Source: Kallotenue papyrolyticum (GTDB lineage Bacteria; Chloroflexota; Chloroflexia; Chloroflexales; Kallotenuaceae). Taken from it: 64,000 nt of DNA. The DNA is taken from the NCBI RefSeq assembly GCF_000526415.1, contig NZ_JAGA01000002.1:1294001-1358000 (forward strand). Direction: 5' to 3'. The translations under genes were made by a program, and so were the position numbers. The stretch's first letter is position 1; each line of letters starts with the position of its first letter. The notes beneath the pieces were generated by a model that searched no databases, had not been told where the DNA came from, and worked only from the letters and a program-made list of their open reading frames with translations. Below, one piece after another: positions 60,251-64,000 of the stretch.

Positions 60251-60601
60251 GGCTGTCTCGCTTGGTACTTCTCGGTTGGCTTCTCATTCTAACGGAAGAT
60301 TAACACGTTACTGACTTTGTGTTGATGTTCGGAGTGCCATGGTGATCGCGTACGATGGAGCGGTGAGGCCTTCCCCCGCAACGGCTCGCGACCGGGAGAT
60401 CGGCCGCGCTAGCGCAGCAGGGAGATCCTTCGCGCCGCACCGTTGGAGGGAGCCGTTGCGGAGCTGCCCGACGCCGGTTGGACGATGCGCGCGTTATCCG
60501 GCGTCAGGAATGCTCCTCGCAGGATGGTCGCTGCGGCGTGGTTGTTCCTCGCGTCTGAAGACCCTGGTTGGCGACGTCCGACCGGGGTCTTGCGCTACAT
60601 A
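60251..60601. other. Intergenic region
   Basis: About 350 bases between the sigma factor and the terminator of the SPW gene. AT-richer segment TCTAACGGAAGATTAACACG at about 60288-60307 may be promoter sequence for the sigma gene. Remaining GC-rich frames do not look like protein. Confidence 0.4.
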
Positions 60602-60640
60602 CAAAAGAACCGCCCGCTGTCCACTGCAGGACAGCGGGCG
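60602..60640 (-). terminator. Intrinsic terminator of the SPW gene
   Basis: 12-bp perfect stem CGCCCGCTGTCC (60611-60622) and GGACAGCGGGCG (60629-60640); read on the minus strand it is followed by GTTCTTTTG. Lies 27 bases after the stop at 60667. Confidence 0.8.
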
Positions 60641-60666
60641 GGCAGTTGCAGCGTGCAACCGGGCGC

Positions 60667-61074
60667 TTAGGCTGTCGCCGATGACTGGTCGAACTTACCG
60701 GCGGCGATACCCGCGGCGATCAGGCTCAGCGCGCCAACCACGATCGCGTTCCAGAACGCAGCCCTCACGTCCTGGTAATTCAGAACGAACGGCGACAGGA
60801 ACAGCCACAAACCGGTCAGGGCCGCCAGGCCATGCAGGACGCGCAGCGTAGTTGTCTGCCAATGGCCCAGGCCATAGAAGCCCAGACCGCCAAAGATCAC
60901 CAGCAGCGCGCCGCACACGATCGCGTTGCGCATGGCCACCTGCTCAGCCGCGAAGTTCAGCAGGTAGGGCGCGACAATCTGCCAGATACCGAACACAACA
61001 ACCAGTGCGCTCAGCATGCGCCCCACGCCATAGCGTTGCGCCCAGTTGCGGCCACCCAGGGTTGTGCCAGCCAT
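60667..61074 (-). CDS. SPW-repeat membrane protein
   Basis: 135 residues with AGGGAGGTGA upstream. Two repeats of the SPW pattern: VFGIWQIVAPYLLNF..RNAIVCGALLVIF and LTGLWLFLSPFVLNY..FWNAIVVGALSLI. Four helices. Function unknown; often next to stress genes. Confidence 0.88.
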   Translation of the reverse strand: MAGTTLGGRNWAQRYGVGRMLSALVVVFGIWQIVAPYLLNFAAEQVAMRNAIVCGALLVIFGGLGFYGLGHWQTTTLRVLHGLAALTGLWLFLSPFVLNYQDVRAAFWNAIVVGALSLIAAGIAAGKFDQSSATA

Positions 61075-61221
61075 ATGCCGTCACCTCCCTTCGATGATCC
61101 TGTTGTGCACTCCTGCTCGGTTCTGGTTGCGTTATGTGCATGGCAGAGCGGTTGTTAATCGTGCGTCGGAGCAGCGTTAGAACTTCGTTAACAGCCTCGC
61201 TGTGCCGGACACGAGCACCGC

Positions 61222-62301
61222 TCACTCCAGACGCGCGCGGCGCGTCGGACGCACCAGCGCCGAGAAGCTGTGCTGCACCATCAGCAGCTCATAGACCTCT
61301 TCGTAGCGCGCGGCCATCACCTCGGCGCTGAAGTTGTGCTCGACATGCTCGCGGCAGCGGCGGCGGTCCAGCTCGGCGACGCGCGGTACGGCGGCGATCA
61401 TCTCCTCGACGCTGTCGCAGATGAAGCCGGTCTCGCCGTGCACGATCACCTCGTCCACCGATCCGCCACGCATGGCCACCACCGGTGTGCCCGCGGCCAT
61501 AGCCTCGGCCATCACCAGCCCGAAGGGCTCGCGCCAGTCGATCGGGAAGAGCAGGGCGTAGGCGCCCCGCAGCAGCTCGGCCTTCTCTCGCTCGTTGACC
61601 TCGCCGATGTATTCGACCAGCGGATCGTTGAAGAGCGGCCTGATCTGTTCTTCGTAGTACTCGCGATCGACCTTGTCAACCTTGGCGGCGACTTTGAGCG
61701 GCATGCCCACCGCTTTGGCGATCGCCACGGCACGATCGGGCCGCTTTTCGGGGGCGATGCGGCCCAGAAAGACCAGATAGTCGCCGGGACGTTCGCTGGG
61801 CGTGAAATGATCGATGCAGATGCCGTTGTACACGGTGGCGACCCAGTTGACCGCCAGGTTGCGCAGCGGCTCGCGTTGTGAGTTGCTGATGCTGACCACG
61901 GGCAGGTCGCCATAGACGCGGTAGATCGCCTGCAACTCCGGAATATCCAGCCGCCCGTGCAGCGTGGTGACGATTGGCGTCGCGCTGCGCCGCGCAAAAG
62001 CGAAGGTGTGGTAGTCCACATGCGAATGGATGATATCGAACTCAGCGGCGCGCTGCGTCACGGTTTCCAGCGCCGCGATCTGGGCGGCCAGCGGATCGAC
62101 GGCTGTCGGATCGAGGCGGCTGGCGCAGGGCCAGATCGGCTCCAGGTGCGCCGATGTTTGGGAATCGCCACTGGCGAACAGCGTCACGTCGTGGCCGCGC
62201 TGCACCAACTGCTCGGTCAACGCATGTACCACACGTTCGGTGCCGCCGTAGAGCTTCGGCGGTACGCTCTCAAACACGGGCGCGACAATCGCGATACGCA
62301 T
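61222..62301 (-). CDS. Glycosyltransferase family 4 protein
   Basis: 359 residues from the ATG at 62301, with GAGGAGGAG upstream. N-terminal MRIAIVAPVFESVPPKLYGG with TERVVHALTEQLVQRGHDVT; C-terminal domain LVFLGRIAPEKRPDRAVAIA and the FPIDWREPFGLVMAEAMAAG motif containing the EX7E glutamates. The opening PPKLYGGTERVV is shared by a branch of GT4 often linked to stress-induced or surface glycans. Between groEL and the SPW gene on the same strand. Confidence 0.9.
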   Translation of the reverse strand: MRIAIVAPVFESVPPKLYGGTERVVHALTEQLVQRGHDVTLFASGDSQTSAHLEPIWPCASRLDPTAVDPLAAQIAALETVTQRAAEFDIIHSHVDYHTFAFARRSATPIVTTLHGRLDIPELQAIYRVYGDLPVVSISNSQREPLRNLAVNWVATVYNGICIDHFTPSERPGDYLVFLGRIAPEKRPDRAVAIAKAVGMPLKVAAKVDKVDREYYEEQIRPLFNDPLVEYIGEVNEREKAELLRGAYALLFPIDWREPFGLVMAEAMAAGTPVVAMRGGSVDEVIVHGETGFICDSVEEMIAAVPRVAELDRRRCREHVEHNFSAEVMAARYEEVYELLMVQHSFSALVRPTRRARLE

Positions 62302-62374
62302 CGTACTCCTCCTCAACGTACGGTTCGCACCGGGGTGGCGCCGGGAGACGGGTGGCGATCCGGTGCAAGCCGTT

Positions 62375-62409
62375 AAAAGGACCGGCGGGGAAGGCTTCCT
62401 CGCCGGTCC
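62375..62409 (-). terminator. Intrinsic terminator of groEL
   Basis: Stem GGACCGGCG (62379-62387) and CGCCGGTCC (62401-62409); in the minus direction it is followed by TTTTAACGG. 25 bases after the groEL stop. Confidence 0.8.
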
Positions 62410-62433
62410 CTGGCTATCTAGCAGATTGTGTGC

Positions 62434-64000
<1,567 letters not shown>

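Overview
The window is high-GC DNA (roughly 65-70% by eye) from a bacterium that looks like a member of the Chloroflexota, class Chloroflexia. This rests on recurrent Chloroflexota-type proteins: a secreted protein with FPQTG / QWFERARFE repeats, DUF4349 and DUF72 proteins, a MalT-like ATPase with a BTAD domain, an NlpC/P60 propeller protein and a GroEL/Hsp20 cluster. A cellulose- or plant-polymer-degrading, soil-type relative is likely from the GH38, GH31, GH1 and xylose genes. The species assignment is inference.

Layout. 0-11.4 kb: a truncated membrane protein, a GT4 glycosyltransferase divergent from a large SARP/MalT-like regulator, a patch of lower-GC secreted proteins (one split by a frameshift), an IS5 relic, and a three-gene GT4 operon with two small helper proteins. 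11.5-15.3 kb: purD and purN separated by about 0.8 kb of GC-rich palindromic tandem repeats, then a DUF72 gene that runs into a decayed LuxR gene. 15.5-22.3 kb: cell-envelope genes, including a probable sortase substrate with a C-terminal MPNTG signal followed by a sortase that carries a lipobox, a cupredoxin lipoprotein, a DinB-like protein, an M19 dipeptidase and a PQQ-type sugar dehydrogenase.

22.4-34.1 kb is the centrepiece: a complete integron. The integrase gene (intI, + strand, 33169-34131) carries the integron-specific insert. It is preceded by a recognisable attI, a Pint candidate and a Pc candidate. Five attC sites and a sixth half-site follow on the other side, and every substantial coding sequence between attI and the end of the array lies on the minus strand, pointing away from attI. 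The first seven to thirteen bases of each cassette match the complement of the outer core site of its own attC (exactly in five of six cases, with one mismatch in the sixth), which fixes the cassette boundaries. Cassette 1 (about 3.95 kb) is unusually large and holds a three-gene operon: DruA-like DUF4338 protein, NurA-like nuclease and HerA-like ATPase. I read it as a candidate anti-phage system that does not match any architecture I know. The other cassettes encode a GNAT acetyltransferase, a split DUF6973 protein plus a membrane protein, a decayed ORF, an SRPBCC + GFA pair, and a secreted SpoIID-type set. The array is scarred by a 151-bp MITE with a perfect 8-bp target duplication and by an IS110-family remnant that appears to have landed in the last attC.

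34.2-35.9 kb beyond intI is a decay zone (frameshifted phosphoribosyltransferase and DMT transporter). 36-50.9 kb is a carbohydrate island: alpha-mannosidase divergent from a GH31 alpha-xylosidase-xylA-xylB operon with LacI-like operators between them, then an acyl-CoA synthetase, ribokinase and a GH1 beta-glucosidase. 50.9-64 kb is housekeeping and stress: lspA-rluD, a DksA-like protein, YggT, malate dehydrogenase, an ECF sigma factor, a histidine kinase, an MFS transporter, two Hsp20s, a group-2-type sigma factor, an SPW protein, a GT4 and the start-truncated groEL.
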